Below are positions 53,132-61,707 of a stretch of DNA of 64,000 bases, piece after piece. The notes under the pieces are model-generated. The model ran no database searches, was not told the DNA's origin, and saw only the letters and a program-made list of their open reading frames with translations. This DNA comes from an uncultured Bariatricus sp. GTDB lineage: Bacteria > Bacillota > Clostridia > Lachnospirales > Lachnospiraceae. The stretch covers positions 6,057 through 70,056 of the forward strand of contig CAKRCD010000011.1 of NCBI GenBank assembly GCA_934307065.1. Reading direction: 5' to 3'. Both the position numbers and the translations under genes were made by a program. Every line of letters starts with the position of its first letter. Position 1 is the first letter of the stretch.

Positions 53132-54499
53132 ATGAGTTATGATGCATTAAACAACAAGATTTTAGAGATGAAAGAGGATATTCTTGCATCCATTCAGCAG
53201 AATATGCGCATTGAAAGTGTACGTGGAGAAGCCAAGCCAGAAGCTCCATATGGAGAAGGTCCGAAAGCCGCACTTACAGATGTACTTGAATTAGGAAAAA
53301 GACTTGGATTCAAAACAGGACATGCAGATAACCGTATGGGATGGGTTGAATACGGTGAAGGTGAAGAGATGGTTGGTGTATTAGGTCATGTAGATGTAGT
53401 ACCGGCAGGAGCAGAAGGCTGGACTTATCCTCCATTTGCCGCAGAAATCCATGATAATATTTTATGGGGACGTGGATGTCTGGATGATAAAGGTCCAGTT
53501 ATTGGGGCTGTCTATGCACTGAAAGCAATCCGTGATTTACAGCTTCCAATTGACAGACGAATCCGTGTGTTATTCGGTTCCGATGAAGAATGTGGATGCT
53601 CATGTGCAGAGTATTATGTAAATAATGGTTATGAAATGCCGACTATCGGTTTTACTCCGGATGGGGATTTTCCGCTTATATTTTGCGAGAAAGGAATGTC
53701 ACATTTCATTATTGGTGGAGATGTGAAAGATAAAGGTAACATCGAAGTAGAATATTTTGGCGGTGGACTTGCATTAAATGTGGTTACACCAAAGTGTAAA
53801 TTGATTGTAAAGGGAAAACTTAATGTAACACCAACTGAAGGTATTACAGTTACAGAAGAAGATGGAAAGACGATTGTAGAAGCAGTAGGATTAAGCGCAC
53901 ATGGAAGTACTCCTGAATTGGGCATAAACGCTGCAATTAAGCTGTTAAATGCAGTAAAAGAAAATCATTTTGGCGGAGATTTCCAGCGTTACATGGATTT
54001 CATCTTAAACAAGATTGGAACAGAAGTTCACGGAGAATCTATGGGTGTACATTATACAGATGAAGAAACAGGAGAAACTTCTTTAAATCTTGGTGTACTT
54101 CATTTTGATGATAAAGAAATGTCATTTACATTGGATATTCGTTATCCTAAAAATGCAGAAGCAGAAGTGGTAGATGCAAACGTGGTTAAACGCATTACAG
54201 AGGCAGGCTTTGTGGTACGTGAAAAGACAAATGCGCATCTGTTATATGTTCCAAAAGATTCAGAACTTGTTACAAAATTGATGAGAGTATTTAAAGAAGA
54301 AACCGGAAGAGATGATAAGCCGCTTGCAATCGGTGGTGGAACTTACGCAAAAGAATTCCCGAATATGGTTGCGTTCGGACCATGCTTTGTAGAAGACCCT
54401 GCAGTCATTCATCAGCCAAATGAGAGAGTAGAAATTGATAAACTGATTCAGGCAATCCAGATTACTGCTGCAGGTATGTATGAATTGGCTGTAAAGTAA
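53132..54499 (+). CDS. pepV: M20-family dipeptidase PepV
   Basis: A 455-residue zinc peptidase. GHVDVVPAG holds the first metal ligand, GRGCLDDKGPVIGAVYALK the bridging Asp and GSDEECGCS the catalytic Glu pair. FTPDGDFPLIFCEKGM and the C-terminal GGTYAKEFPN then HQPNERVEI complete the family pattern. It cleaves dipeptides and supplies amino acids. The ATG at 53132 behind AAAGGAGAATC is the right start, since the upstream codons to 53105 are not family-like. A bidirectional terminator follows. Confidence 0.94.
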   Translation: MSYDALNNKILEMKEDILASIQQNMRIESVRGEAKPEAPYGEGPKAALTDVLELGKRLGFKTGHADNRMGWVEYGEGEEMVGVLGHVDVVPAGAEGWTYPPFAAEIHDNILWGRGCLDDKGPVIGAVYALKAIRDLQLPIDRRIRVLFGSDEECGCSCAEYYVNNGYEMPTIGFTPDGDFPLIFCEKGMSHFIIGGDVKDKGNIEVEYFGGGLALNVVTPKCKLIVKGKLNVTPTEGITVTEEDGKTIVEAVGLSAHGSTPELGINAAIKLLNAVKENHFGGDFQRYMDFILNKIGTEVHGESMGVHYTDEETGETSLNLGVLHFDDKEMSFTLDIRYPKNAEAEVVDANVVKRITEAGFVVREKTNAHLLYVPKDSELVTKLMRVFKEETGRDDKPLAIGGGTYAKEFPNMVAFGPCFVEDPAVIHQPNERVEIDKLIQAIQITAAGMYELAVK

Positions 54500-54535
54500 A
54501 ATAAAATATATGACAAACAATAAATAATAAATATA

Positions 54536-54591
54536 AACTAAAATAAGTCCTATACGAAATGAAAGTACTTTCGCTGGGACTTATTTTAGTT
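54536..54591. terminator. Bidirectional terminator between pepV and the flavodoxin gene
   Basis: A perfect 15-bp stem, AACTAAAATAAGTCC (54536-54550) with GGACTTATTTTAGTT (54577-54591). Its A/T-rich base gives a T run on either strand. Confidence 0.85.
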
Positions 54592-54624
54592 GAATTCATA
54601 TTAGGTTCAATTATTAACTGAAAA

Positions 54625-55131
54625 TTAATCGAAAAGTTCGAGCGTTTTTTCTGCAAAACGTTTTCCGTAAATAGTAAAATAGTCTTTGTAATGGTCCATT
54701 CCATTAAATGTTTCCATATTGTTATTTACACCAACTGGACCAAGGTGGATTACGGGTTTTCCGTAGGATGCACCACCTGAGTAACAAAGCATGCCATTGA
54801 CCATTTCAATTGTCAAAATAGAATGGATTACCTGAGTTCCTCCACCGTGAGTATATTGTTCTGTTGCAAATGCACCACCGAGTTTTCCTGCAAACCCTAA
54901 TTTCCCTGCGTTTGCAAGCAACCATCCGTGTATATTTGGTGTCATTTGAGCAGCATAAGAAGGAGAACCAACCACGATCCCTTTGGATTCTCTTATAAAC
55001 TCCTCATCAATTGATTCAATGGAAAATGTTTTGGCATCTATGTCGTTGACCCTATTCATTCCTTCAGCAATCCACTCAGCGGCTTGTTTTGTATTCCCTG
55101 TTTTGGAATCATAAAAAACTGCCATCTTCAT
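54625..55131 (-). CDS. Flavodoxin family protein
   Basis: A 168-residue flavodoxin-like protein. The N-terminal MAVFYDSKTGNTKQAAEWIAEG is the FMN phosphate loop. VVGSPSYAAQMTPNIHGWLLA and GGAFATEQYTHGGGTQVI are the other FMN-contact stretches, as in WrbA/NADPH-dependent FMN reductase-like proteins. It probably transfers electrons in anaerobic metabolism; the partner is unknown. GAAAGGAGCTTTTATTT precedes the ATG. It has its own promoter. Confidence 0.88.
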   Translation of the reverse strand: MKMAVFYDSKTGNTKQAAEWIAEGMNRVNDIDAKTFSIESIDEEFIRESKGIVVGSPSYAAQMTPNIHGWLLANAGKLGFAGKLGGAFATEQYTHGGGTQVIHSILTIEMVNGMLCYSGGASYGKPVIHLGPVGVNNNMETFNGMDHYKDYFTIYGKRFAEKTLELFD

Positions 55132-55189
55132 AAATAAAAGCTCCTTTCTCTAAAAATGTATAGTTTATATCTTTAATTTACTATAACAC

Positions 55190-55198
55190 ATTAATGAT
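55190..55198 (-). promoter_or_regulatory. Extended -10 promoter of the flavodoxin gene
   Basis: On the minus strand the sequence reads TG-T-TATAGT, about 59 bases before the ATG at 55131. The rest of 55132-55263 is AT-rich and shows no other element. Confidence 0.45.
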
Positions 55199-55263
55199 TT
55201 GGAAAGTGATTTTTTGTATATTATTAAGATTCTTGATTTTCTTAACAAAATTATTTTTAGTTT

Positions 55264-56328
55264 TTATGGTTCCCGTAGTTTTACTACATTAGCTGCCCTA
55301 CGTTTGCGGTCCTCATCAGAGGCTGCATAATGCTTTTTGGTGGTGTTTACGTCTTTATGGCCTAAGACATCGGCTACAAGATAAATATCGCTTGTTTCGC
55401 GGTATAGGGCGGTTCCATAGGTGCTTCGCAATTTGTGTGGAGTAATTTTCTTGGAAGTTACCTGACTGGCATATTTTTTTACCATATTTTCGATTGCCTG
55501 AACACCCATGCGTCGTTTCTGAGTTGACAAAAAAAGTGCATTTTCATATCCAGACTGTGGTGTGATTAAGGCACGACTATTATCAAGATAATTTTTTAAC
55601 GAAGTTTCAACTTCATCACCAAAATATACAACTGATTGATTTCCGCCTTTACGTGTGACGGTAATACAGTTGTTATTAAAATCAATATCTGTCAAATCCA
55701 GTCCAACGCATTCGGATACACGGATTCCGGTTCCAAGTAAAAGCGTCAGAATTGCAATATCCCGGTCTTTGGTTTTCTCATAATAAAGTTTGGCCTGCCC
55801 AGAAAGTGTTTCTCCACAATTTTCTACATAATCCAGTAAACGGGCAACCTCATCGGAATCCATTTTTATAATCGCTTTTTCGTGAAGTTTAGGCATGTTT
55901 ACCAATAAGGTAGGGTTTTTATGGATAAGCTCTCTTTTGTAATAATAGGCATAAAAACTTCGTAAAGAAGACATTTTACGGGAAAGTCCTTTTTCTGTAT
56001 TGGTAACAAGCCTCTGATTAGAAGACTGATATACCTTTAAATATTCCTGATATTCCTCAATATCCAGAGGAGTCAAATCTTCTAAATCAGTGATACGAAA
56101 ATCTGTCATCTGAAAATCCTTGAATTTTGGATTTGTTTCTAACAGAAATTGAAAAAACACACGGATATCATATGCATAAGAAATTCGTGTTCTCGGTGAA
56201 CTGGTTGGTTCAATAGAACGAAAATAATCTTTCGCAAATTCCGGTAAGGTATTCAGTACACCACGTAGTTTAATCGTATTATCAATATATACTTGTTTTT
56301 GATAACTATTGCTGGATTCACCTGACAT
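55264..56328 (-). CDS. XerC/XerD-like tyrosine recombinase
   Basis: A 354-residue tyrosine recombinase. The N-terminal SAM-like core-binding domain includes SPRTRISYAYDIRVFFQFL, then the catalytic domain has GTGIRVSECVGLD (first Arg), TRKGGNQSVV (Lys), HKLR (298-301), GHKD (His324) and KKHY (Tyr334). The ATG at 56328 follows GGGGGACC. It lies among housekeeping genes beside the lexA region, so it is more likely a resident chromosome-resolution or Xer-like enzyme than a phage integrase. No att-like direct repeats were seen. A terminator separates it from the RDD gene. Confidence 0.88.
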   Translation of the reverse strand: MSGESSNSYQKQVYIDNTIKLRGVLNTLPEFAKDYFRSIEPTSSPRTRISYAYDIRVFFQFLLETNPKFKDFQMTDFRITDLEDLTPLDIEEYQEYLKVYQSSNQRLVTNTEKGLSRKMSSLRSFYAYYYKRELIHKNPTLLVNMPKLHEKAIIKMDSDEVARLLDYVENCGETLSGQAKLYYEKTKDRDIAILTLLLGTGIRVSECVGLDLTDIDFNNNCITVTRKGGNQSVVYFGDEVETSLKNYLDNSRALITPQSGYENALFLSTQKRRMGVQAIENMVKKYASQVTSKKITPHKLRSTYGTALYRETSDIYLVADVLGHKDVNTTKKHYAASDEDRKRRAANVVKLREP

Positions 56329-56357
56329 TTTAGGTCCCCCTTTATATAAAATCATAA

Positions 56358-56413
56358 AAAGAGATACATCTATTGGATAAATCTGTATTTGTCTTATAGA
56401 TTGGTATCTCTTT
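56358..56413 (-). terminator. Terminator of the sppA-RDD operon (minus strand)
   Basis: AAAGAGATAC (56358-56367) pairs with GTATCTCTTT (56404-56413). Read on the minus strand, the stem ends in TTTTTA. It lies downstream of the RDD gene. Confidence 0.7.
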
Positions 56414-56491
56414 CTAAGATATAATAATTGGTATGTTTTGTCAAATTATTATATAATTGTTTCCTGCTTATCAAATTATTAAATTATCTTT

Positions 56492-57118
56492 TTATTTTTT
56501 GTAGATTACTCTTGTGTCGCTCAGCATATCGTGCAGAGCTGCTTTATCCTGATTTGCTATAGCACAAAAGTAACCAATATATAAAATTATTTTTGATAAA
56601 AATCTTCCAATGGTTTCACGGTATAAAATATCAAAAAAAGAATATTTTTCCGACAAATCAGCGGATACTACACGAATTTTTAACAGACGTTTTCCTAATG
56701 TAGCACCGGTAAAGTATGTCATTAAAACAAAATAGGCAACGCGCATGATATAGAGAAAAATATCACTTAATGAATACTGAAACAATATTTCATTGGACAG
56801 AAAATCTAAGCCAACAATATGCACGGCAATGAATAAAATGATTCGGATAATTAAAAGTCCAACAAATAAAATCAGATTGTCAATAACATATGCAAATAGT
56901 CGTACACCAAACCCAGCATACTGTTCTGCTGATGGCATTGCTGTACCATATTCAGTATTGTTGGTATTTGTACTACTGCTGTTCTTATCAGTGCTCTCTG
57001 AAGGAATGAATGTAGGCATCGTATTTGCCGACTCAGGAGAAAAGTTATCGGATGGATTGTCTACATAATGATATCCGGATGTAAACAGATTATCGTCATT
57101 AGTGTAATTGTTCTGCAT
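56492..57118 (-). CDS. RDD family membrane protein
   Basis: A 208-residue protein. A polar, Ser/Thr/Asn-rich N-terminus (about 65 residues) precedes AGFGVRLFAYVIDNLILFVG, the RDD signature (Arg and Asp at the start of the first helix). About three more hydrophobic segments follow, with TGATLGKRLLKIRVV typical of the family. RDD proteins are membrane proteins of uncertain function, some implicated in ion or osmolyte exchange. The start overlaps the 3' end of sppA by 20 bases, so the two are coupled. Confidence 0.87.
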   Translation of the reverse strand: MQNNYTNDDNLFTSGYHYVDNPSDNFSPESANTMPTFIPSESTDKNSSSTNTNNTEYGTAMPSAEQYAGFGVRLFAYVIDNLILFVGLLIIRIILFIAVHIVGLDFLSNEILFQYSLSDIFLYIMRVAYFVLMTYFTGATLGKRLLKIRVVSADLSEKYSFFDILYRETIGRFLSKIILYIGYFCAIANQDKAALHDMLSDTRVIYKK

Positions 57119-58073
57119 AGTACATTAACACCCCACTCTCCATTTCTTCGGCCTTTTCAGATAAAATCTGAGATTCTGATTTTGGAAGGCTATTTGTTAT
57201 CTTTGAAAAGATAGATGCAAAAATATTTTCTTCTGTTTCTGGCTGATACAGGTCATATACACCAAAGTATGAGCACATTTCATTTGTCATTTCATCATAA
57301 GAACTGATTTCATCAATTAAGCCATTGGATAGAGCCTGATTAGCTGTATAAGTACGTCCATCAGCCAGCTTTTTAACCGTTTCAACATCCATATTGCGTC
57401 CCAAAGCTACCTTGTCAACGAAAGATTCATAACTTTCCGCAATTTGTTCCTGATAGATGGAAATCTGTTCATCTGTGAGCAGACTACTGTCTTTGTTAGC
57501 GCCGCTTGTGATGCTTACATAGCGGATACCAAGTTTCTCATATAGACCGGATAAGTCATATGTAGAGAGAATGACACCGATAGAACCAGTTGTAGTATTC
57601 TTATTGGCATATATCTTGTCGGAAGCCATTGATATCATATATCCGCCCGAAGCCGCATAATGTGCCATATATGTCCAAATAGGTCTTCCGGTTTCTTTAT
57701 ATTCCATAAGCTTGTCATATAATTCTTCTGATTCATAGACAGTCCCACCGGGAGAATCAACATATAACAAAATTCCAGCATTATTTTCATCATCCATTAA
57801 ATCGTCGATATAGGACATGGTTGTATTATGCTGATATCCTTCTGCTGTTTCAAAAATACTTGTGGAGGTCTGTTGCTGTATCGTTCCGGTTACTTGCACA
57901 ACAGCAATATAGGATTCTTCTGGAAAGTCCTCCGAATCTGTAAAATCTGTTGATACAGATAAACTGTCTGCAAGTATTGCCTTGGATATGGTATGTGTAA
58001 ATACGCTGGCAATACCTGTAAATACAAACAGAATAACTGCGATGATTAAACCGATGGTTTGTTTCTTCTTCAT
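57099..58073 (-). CDS. sppA: Signal peptide peptidase SppA
   Basis: A 324-residue short-form S49 peptidase. An N-terminal transmembrane anchor (TIGLIIAVILFVFTGIASVF) is followed by LLYVDSPGGTVYESEEL, AHYAASGGYMISMASDKI with nucleophile Ser142, GSIGVILS, and SGANKDSSLLTDEQ with the general-base Lys194. It degrades signal peptides remaining in the membrane after protein export. Gram-positive SppA of this length forms octamers. AAGAGGGCACGAAAG precedes the ATG. Confidence 0.93.
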   Translation of the reverse strand: MKKKQTIGLIIAVILFVFTGIASVFTHTISKAILADSLSVSTDFTDSEDFPEESYIAVVQVTGTIQQQTSTSIFETAEGYQHNTTMSYIDDLMDDENNAGILLYVDSPGGTVYESEELYDKLMEYKETGRPIWTYMAHYAASGGYMISMASDKIYANKNTTTGSIGVILSTYDLSGLYEKLGIRYVSITSGANKDSSLLTDEQISIYQEQIAESYESFVDKVALGRNMDVETVKKLADGRTYTANQALSNGLIDEISSYDEMTNEMCSYFGVYDLYQPETEENIFASIFSKITNSLPKSESQILSEKAEEMESGVLMYYAEQLH

Positions 58074-58171
58074 CTTTCGTGCCCTCTTTTTCTTTCATTC
58101 TGATGGTAGATAATTCCTTATCTCTTTATAGTATAAGAGGAATATTTATTTTCGTCAATTATTGGGTAAGA

Positions 58172-58573
58172 TTAAATTTCACTGTAATATGCTACCGTCA
58201 GATAAGTACCTTCCTGAATAGAATCCATATCGATGGTTGAAATATGGTTGATAACTGCTATTTCATCAATATATTCATCAATGGAATCATATTCATCCGT
58301 CATATTATCACGTGCAATACTCCACAAAGATTCTCCGGATTGTACCTGAATACTTTTATAGCATTTATTTCTGACTGGTTCGCTGACATGGTTTTCATGA
58401 GCACTTGAGAAAGAACTTCCGAATATACAGCTGCATATTATTATTAATACAAAGGACAGGATGATTGTGTGCGAATGCTTTGCAGGATACTTCCGTGCTG
58501 CTGTACATTTCTCATTCTCAGAATACATGTTTGAATTTGAATAAGTATGATTGTTATGTGTTCTTTTTTTCAT
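58172..58573 (-). CDS. LysM-domain membrane protein, YneA-like
   Basis: A 133-residue protein starting at ATG 58573 behind a strong AGGAGGACACC. A transmembrane helix lies near residues 34-54 (TIILSFVLIIICSCIFG). A LysM module follows (IQVQSGESLWSIARDNM, then NHISTIDMDSIQEGTYLTV). The layout and its position divergent from lexA match B. subtilis YneA, the SOS-induced division inhibitor. The SOS-box cluster at 58671-58778 is upstream of it. Function as a damage-induced division brake is inferred; sequence identity to YneA cannot be judged here. Confidence 0.8.
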   Translation of the reverse strand: MKKRTHNNHTYSNSNMYSENEKCTAARKYPAKHSHTIILSFVLIIICSCIFGSSFSSAHENHVSEPVRNKCYKSIQVQSGESLWSIARDNMTDEYDSIDEYIDEIAVINHISTIDMDSIQEGTYLTVAYYSEI

Positions 58574-58670
58574 AATGGTGTCCTCCTGTGCTTCGCTCGT
58601 TTTGTTTCCTTTATTCATTTACCAAATAGTTTAAAGTGATATTGTTTAATGGTAAGAAACATAGATTGCT

Positions 58671-58698
58671 CGAAAATATGTTCCGGAACAAATGTTCT
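58671..58698. promoter_or_regulatory. Two abutting LexA (SOS) boxes
   Basis: CGAAAATATGTTCC (58671-58684) and GGAACAAATGTTCT (58685-58698) fit the Firmicutes consensus CGAACRNRYGTTYG. They abut head to tail, on the side nearer the YneA-like gene. Confidence 0.8.
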
Positions 58699-58715
58699 GA
58701 TAAGAATATAGCACC

Positions 58716-58729
58716 TGAACAAATGTTTG
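58716..58729. promoter_or_regulatory. LexA (SOS) box
   Basis: TGAACAAATGTTTG, one mismatch from CGAACRNRYGTTYG. Confidence 0.8.
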
Positions 58730-58751
58730 TCAATGGATAAAAGCAAAAAAT

Positions 58752-58778
58752 CGAACATATTTTCTAAACATTTGTTTG
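58752..58778. promoter_or_regulatory. Two adjoining LexA-like boxes on the lexA side
   Basis: CGAACATATTTTCT (58752-58765) and TAAACATTTGTTTG (58765-58778), each about two mismatches from the consensus. They share one base and sit nearest the lexA gene, suggesting autoregulation. Confidence 0.6.
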
Positions 58779-58891
58779 CTATTTTTATCGTAATATGATA
58801 TTATGAAAAAAACGCAAAAAGAAATATTGCATTTCAAAAATAGATTTATCATAGTTGTAAATAATTGTTATGATTCAAAGGAGAGAGTAAT

Positions 58892-59509
58892 ATGGATAAA
58901 GGAAAGATTAGTAAAAAGCAAGAAGAGATTCTGGAATATATTAAGGCACAGATTCTGGAGAGAGGGTTTCCACCAGCAGTACGTGAGATATGTGAGGCAG
59001 TGAATTTAAAGTCGACTTCTTCTGTCCACTCTCATTTGGAAACGTTGGAAAAGAATGGGTATATAAGACGTGATCCTACCAAGCCTCGTGCAATTGAGAT
59101 TCTAGATGATACGTTTAATCTGACCCGCAGAGAAATGGTGCAGGTTCCGATTGTAGGTCGTGTTGCTGCAGGGGAACCGCTTCTGGCAGAACAGAATATT
59201 GAAGAATATTATCCGATTCCGGTAGAATTTATGCCGAATAATGAATGCTTTATGTTGAAGGTCAGAGGCGAAAGCATGATTAATGCCGGAATTCTTGATG
59301 GGGATTATGTTTTGGTGGAAAAGAAAAATACTGCTTCTAACGGAGAGATGGTTGTGGCATTGATAGAGGATGGTGCCACAGTTAAAACATTTTATAAAGA
59401 GGAAGGAATTATCCGTCTTCAGCCGGAGAATGATAATATGGAACCATTTATTTTGGAAAAAGTTGATATTCTCGGAAAAGTAATTGGTGTATTTCGTTTT
59501 TTGAAGTAA
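58892..59509 (+). CDS. lexA: LexA repressor
   Basis: A 205-residue SOS repressor. The N-terminal winged helix (KKQEEILEYIKAQILERGFPP, then SVHSHLETLEKNGYIRRD) binds SOS boxes. The C-terminal S24 domain has the self-cleavage bond Ala93-Gly94 (VGRVAAGEPL), Ser128 (RGESMINAG) and Lys165 (DGATVKTF). RecA filaments trigger cleavage after DNA damage. CAAAGGAGAGAGTAAT precedes the ATG. Five SOS-like boxes lie upstream. Confidence 0.97.
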   Translation: MDKGKISKKQEEILEYIKAQILERGFPPAVREICEAVNLKSTSSVHSHLETLEKNGYIRRDPTKPRAIEILDDTFNLTRREMVQVPIVGRVAAGEPLLAEQNIEEYYPIPVEFMPNNECFMLKVRGESMINAGILDGDYVLVEKKNTASNGEMVVALIEDGATVKTFYKEEGIIRLQPENDNMEPFILEKVDILGKVIGVFRFLK

Positions 59510-59523
59510 AGAGTGAAAATTAG

Positions 59524-59561
59524 AAAAAGCTGATGCAGTGAACAAACTGCATCAGCTTTTT
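59524..59561. terminator. Bidirectional terminator between lexA and rsfS
   Basis: A perfect 16-bp stem, AAAAAGCTGATGCAGT (59524-59539) with ACTGCATCAGCTTTTT (59546-59561). It gives a T run on both strands and serves both converging genes. Confidence 0.93.
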
Positions 59562-59595
59562 GTCGGTTATATGATATGACAATAATCGTATAATT

Positions 59596-59952
59596 TTATA
59601 ATTCAGAAATATCTACCTGTTTTCCGTCACTCCAGATACGTTCCAGATCATAAAACAGGCGGTTTTCTTTATCGAATACGTGGATGATGATATCGCCAAA
59701 GTCCATGAGTACCCAGTTGCCAAGGCCCTGTCCTTCTGTCTGTTTTACCTGAAATCCTTCTTTTGCAAGTTCTTCTTCTGCATTGTCTACCAATGCTCTG
59801 ACCTGACTTTCGTTGCTTCCGTTGCAGATAATAAAATAATCAGCAAGGACGGAAACCTGAGAGATATCGATAATTCTGATATCTTCTCCTTTTTTATCAT
59901 CTAATGCCTGATAAGCAATTTTGGCCATTTTTTTTGATTTCTCCATATCCAT
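59596..59952 (-). CDS. rsfS: Ribosome silencing factor RsfS
   Basis: A 118-residue RsfS/Iojap protein. KGEDIRIIDISQVSVLADYFIICNG and LGNWVLMDFGDIIIHVF then FYDLERIWSDG are the conserved family blocks. It binds ribosomal protein L14 and blocks subunit joining when nutrients are short. The ATG at 59952 lies behind AAAGGAATGG; the longer frame to 59979 would include the Shine-Dalgarno. It ends the nadD-yqeK-rsfS run, the order found in B. subtilis. Confidence 0.94.
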   Translation of the reverse strand: MDMEKSKKMAKIAYQALDDKKGEDIRIIDISQVSVLADYFIICNGSNESQVRALVDNAEEELAKEGFQVKQTEGQGLGNWVLMDFGDIIIHVFDKENRLFYDLERIWSDGKQVDISEL

Positions 59953-60008
59953 AGCATTCCATTCCTTTCTTTTTAGCATATGTCTTTTGGTTTCTAGCTG
60001 TTTTACGA

Positions 60009-60605
60009 CTAGAAAAGTTTGTTTTTATTCGTTTTGCAAATAGTGTCATAGTATAAAAAAGTCTGTTCTGTCATGGAGTCTATGACACGGTCCGTCTGCC
60101 TTAAGTACTCTAGAGAATCCTGAAGGATCTGATAGAGACATGCATCCAAATCACAGAATGCAAGTTTCCTTACTGCAGGAAGATTGGCTGTGTCTTTTCG
60201 TCCGGGTTCAATATAATCTGCAATATACAGTATTTTATCGAGTAATGTCATTTCCGGACAACCGGTGGTGTGTACGGAAATTGCGTGAAGTACTTCTCCA
60301 TCTTCTATTCCATATACATTTTTTGCCAGATATGCACCGAGCTTTGCGTGTAAAAGCCCCGGATTAGCTTTTTCGGCCTCCGAAACTTCTAAGTGGTATT
60401 GTATACATAACTTCAGCTTTTCAGCTGAAGGAATGCATTTGGCGCAGTCGTGAAGCATTCCTGCAATCATTGCCTGTCTGATATTTCCATCATATTTCAT
60501 AGCAAGACAAGCCGCAGTGTGCATGACTCCGATAGTATGGTCGTAACGATATTTATCCAGACTTTGTTTCAGTTTTTCGTCGAGTTCAAGCAATTCTTCT
60601 GTCAT
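60009..60605 (-). CDS. yqeK: YqeK-like HD-domain Ap4A hydrolase
   Basis: A 198-residue HD-superfamily phosphohydrolase. DHTIGVMHTAACLAMKY, GMLHDCAKCIPSAEKL (the HD pair), GLLHAKLGAYLAK and LHAISVHTTGCPEMTLLDKILYIADYIEPGR match YqeK, a symmetrical diadenosine tetraphosphatase in Gram-positive bacteria. It normally lies between nadD and rsfS, as here. The ATG at 60605 has a weak TAACAAAGGAATGGC. Confidence 0.93.
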   Translation of the reverse strand: MTEELLELDEKLKQSLDKYRYDHTIGVMHTAACLAMKYDGNIRQAMIAGMLHDCAKCIPSAEKLKLCIQYHLEVSEAEKANPGLLHAKLGAYLAKNVYGIEDGEVLHAISVHTTGCPEMTLLDKILYIADYIEPGRKDTANLPAVRKLAFCDLDACLYQILQDSLEYLRQTDRVIDSMTEQTFLYYDTICKTNKNKLF

Positions 60606-60634
60606 ATAGCCATTCCTTTGTTATTCCTCTGTTA

Positions 60635-61258
60635 TCAGTTTTTATCCGTCTTCAAATACATATGATGTGTGAAAATATAATCAGCGACTTTTCGCGGAAC
60701 CGGAAGTGTATTTTTTGGGGCTCCTACTGCTACAGCATGTCTGATTTCATGGGAAGAAACAGGAACAAGGGGTGTTTTAAGAAGCCGGATATCTCCATCG
60801 TATTTCCGGTTGAGATAGGCAATCTGCTGATTCATTTCCTCCGGTGTATCCATGTCATCTCTGTAAGCAGCCAGAATTGTGATTTTTCCGATAATTAATT
60901 CTGGATGAACCCATGATTCCATGGAAAACAGAGAGTCTGCACCCAAAATGAAATAAAAATGGTATTCCGGATATTTTTCACAAAAATGTGCAACGGTCTG
61001 ATAAGAAAAGGACATTGTTGTTTTATCAGTTTCGTAGGTATTTAATTTAAAATAAGGGACATCTTCAATTGCAAGGGAGGTCATCGCAAGCCTGTCCTGA
61101 ACATTTTTCAGAATTTCAGGAGTGTGCTTGTGTGGTGGATTCCCATTTGGAAGAAACCACACTTCATCTAAATGATAGAGCCGGTATGCATATTCCGCAA
61201 TTGTCAGATGTCCATTATGGATGGGGTCAAATGTTCCGCCCATAATTCCTATTTTCAT
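60635..61258 (-). CDS. nadD: Nicotinate-nucleotide adenylyltransferase
   Basis: A 207-residue NadD. The N-terminal GIMGGTFDPIHNGHLTIAEYA is the nucleotidyltransferase motif. EVWFLPNGNPPHK and FILGADSLFSMESWVHP are typical, and VPVSSHEIRHAVAVG is the second ATP-binding (ISSTxIR-type) motif. It adenylates nicotinate mononucleotide for NAD synthesis. The ATG at 61258 sits behind GGAGAAAAAT. Confidence 0.95.
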   Translation of the reverse strand: MKIGIMGGTFDPIHNGHLTIAEYAYRLYHLDEVWFLPNGNPPHKHTPEILKNVQDRLAMTSLAIEDVPYFKLNTYETDKTTMSFSYQTVAHFCEKYPEYHFYFILGADSLFSMESWVHPELIIGKITILAAYRDDMDTPEEMNQQIAYLNRKYDGDIRLLKTPLVPVSSHEIRHAVAVGAPKNTLPVPRKVADYIFTHHMYLKTDKN

Positions 61259-61355
61259 ATTTTTCTCCAAATTGATTTAATAGACTGCATATCATGCTGA
61301 TGGGATTAAATGCCCACCTACGATGTCTAAGGGATGTTTTGTATTTTGTACTCCT

Positions 61356-61646
61356 TTAAGGAAGAACAATTTTCTTCTTATCGTCCTTTCCCTCTTTGTA
61401 CAGTACGATTTTTCTGCCGATAACCTGAACAATCTGTGAACGTGTTCTTTCGGCCAGTGTGTTTGCCATTTCGCGGATATCACTGTCACAATTCTGGAGA
61501 ACATGAAGCTTGATAAGCTCGCGGGAAGCAAGTGCTTCTGATACGGCTGCTGTAAGTTCAGGCGTGACACTGGACTTTCCAATCTGGAAAATGTCATCCA
61601 TTGTCATGGCAAGGCTTTTTAAATATGCGCGCTGCTTTGATGTCAT
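61356..61646 (-). CDS. yhbY: YhbY-like CRM-domain RNA-binding protein
   Basis: A 96-residue CRM-domain protein. LTSKQRAYLKSLA-type MTSKQRAYLKSLAMTMDDIF, QIGKSSVTPEL, ALASRELIKLHVLQN and QVIGRKIVLYKEGK match YhbY, which binds precursors of the large ribosomal subunit. A longer frame on the same strand (61292-61597) is a shadow. GAAAGGAATTGTAATT precedes the ATG. It follows obgE within the same run. Confidence 0.93.
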   Translation of the reverse strand: MTSKQRAYLKSLAMTMDDIFQIGKSSVTPELTAAVSEALASRELIKLHVLQNCDSDIREMANTLAERTRSQIVQVIGRKIVLYKEGKDDKKKIVLP

Positions 61647-61707
61647 AATTACAATTCCTTTCTGAAATTTATCTATATATGTTTCTTCTTTTATCTATTG
61701 TATCTTT

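Noticed and set aside
55264..56328. Possible mobile element around the tyrosine recombinase
   Set aside because: No tRNA, direct repeats, cargo genes or composition shift. The neighbours are housekeeping genes.
61292..61597. 101-codon minus-strand frame overlapping yhbY
   Set aside because: It is out of frame with the clear YhbY protein and has no ribosome-binding site.
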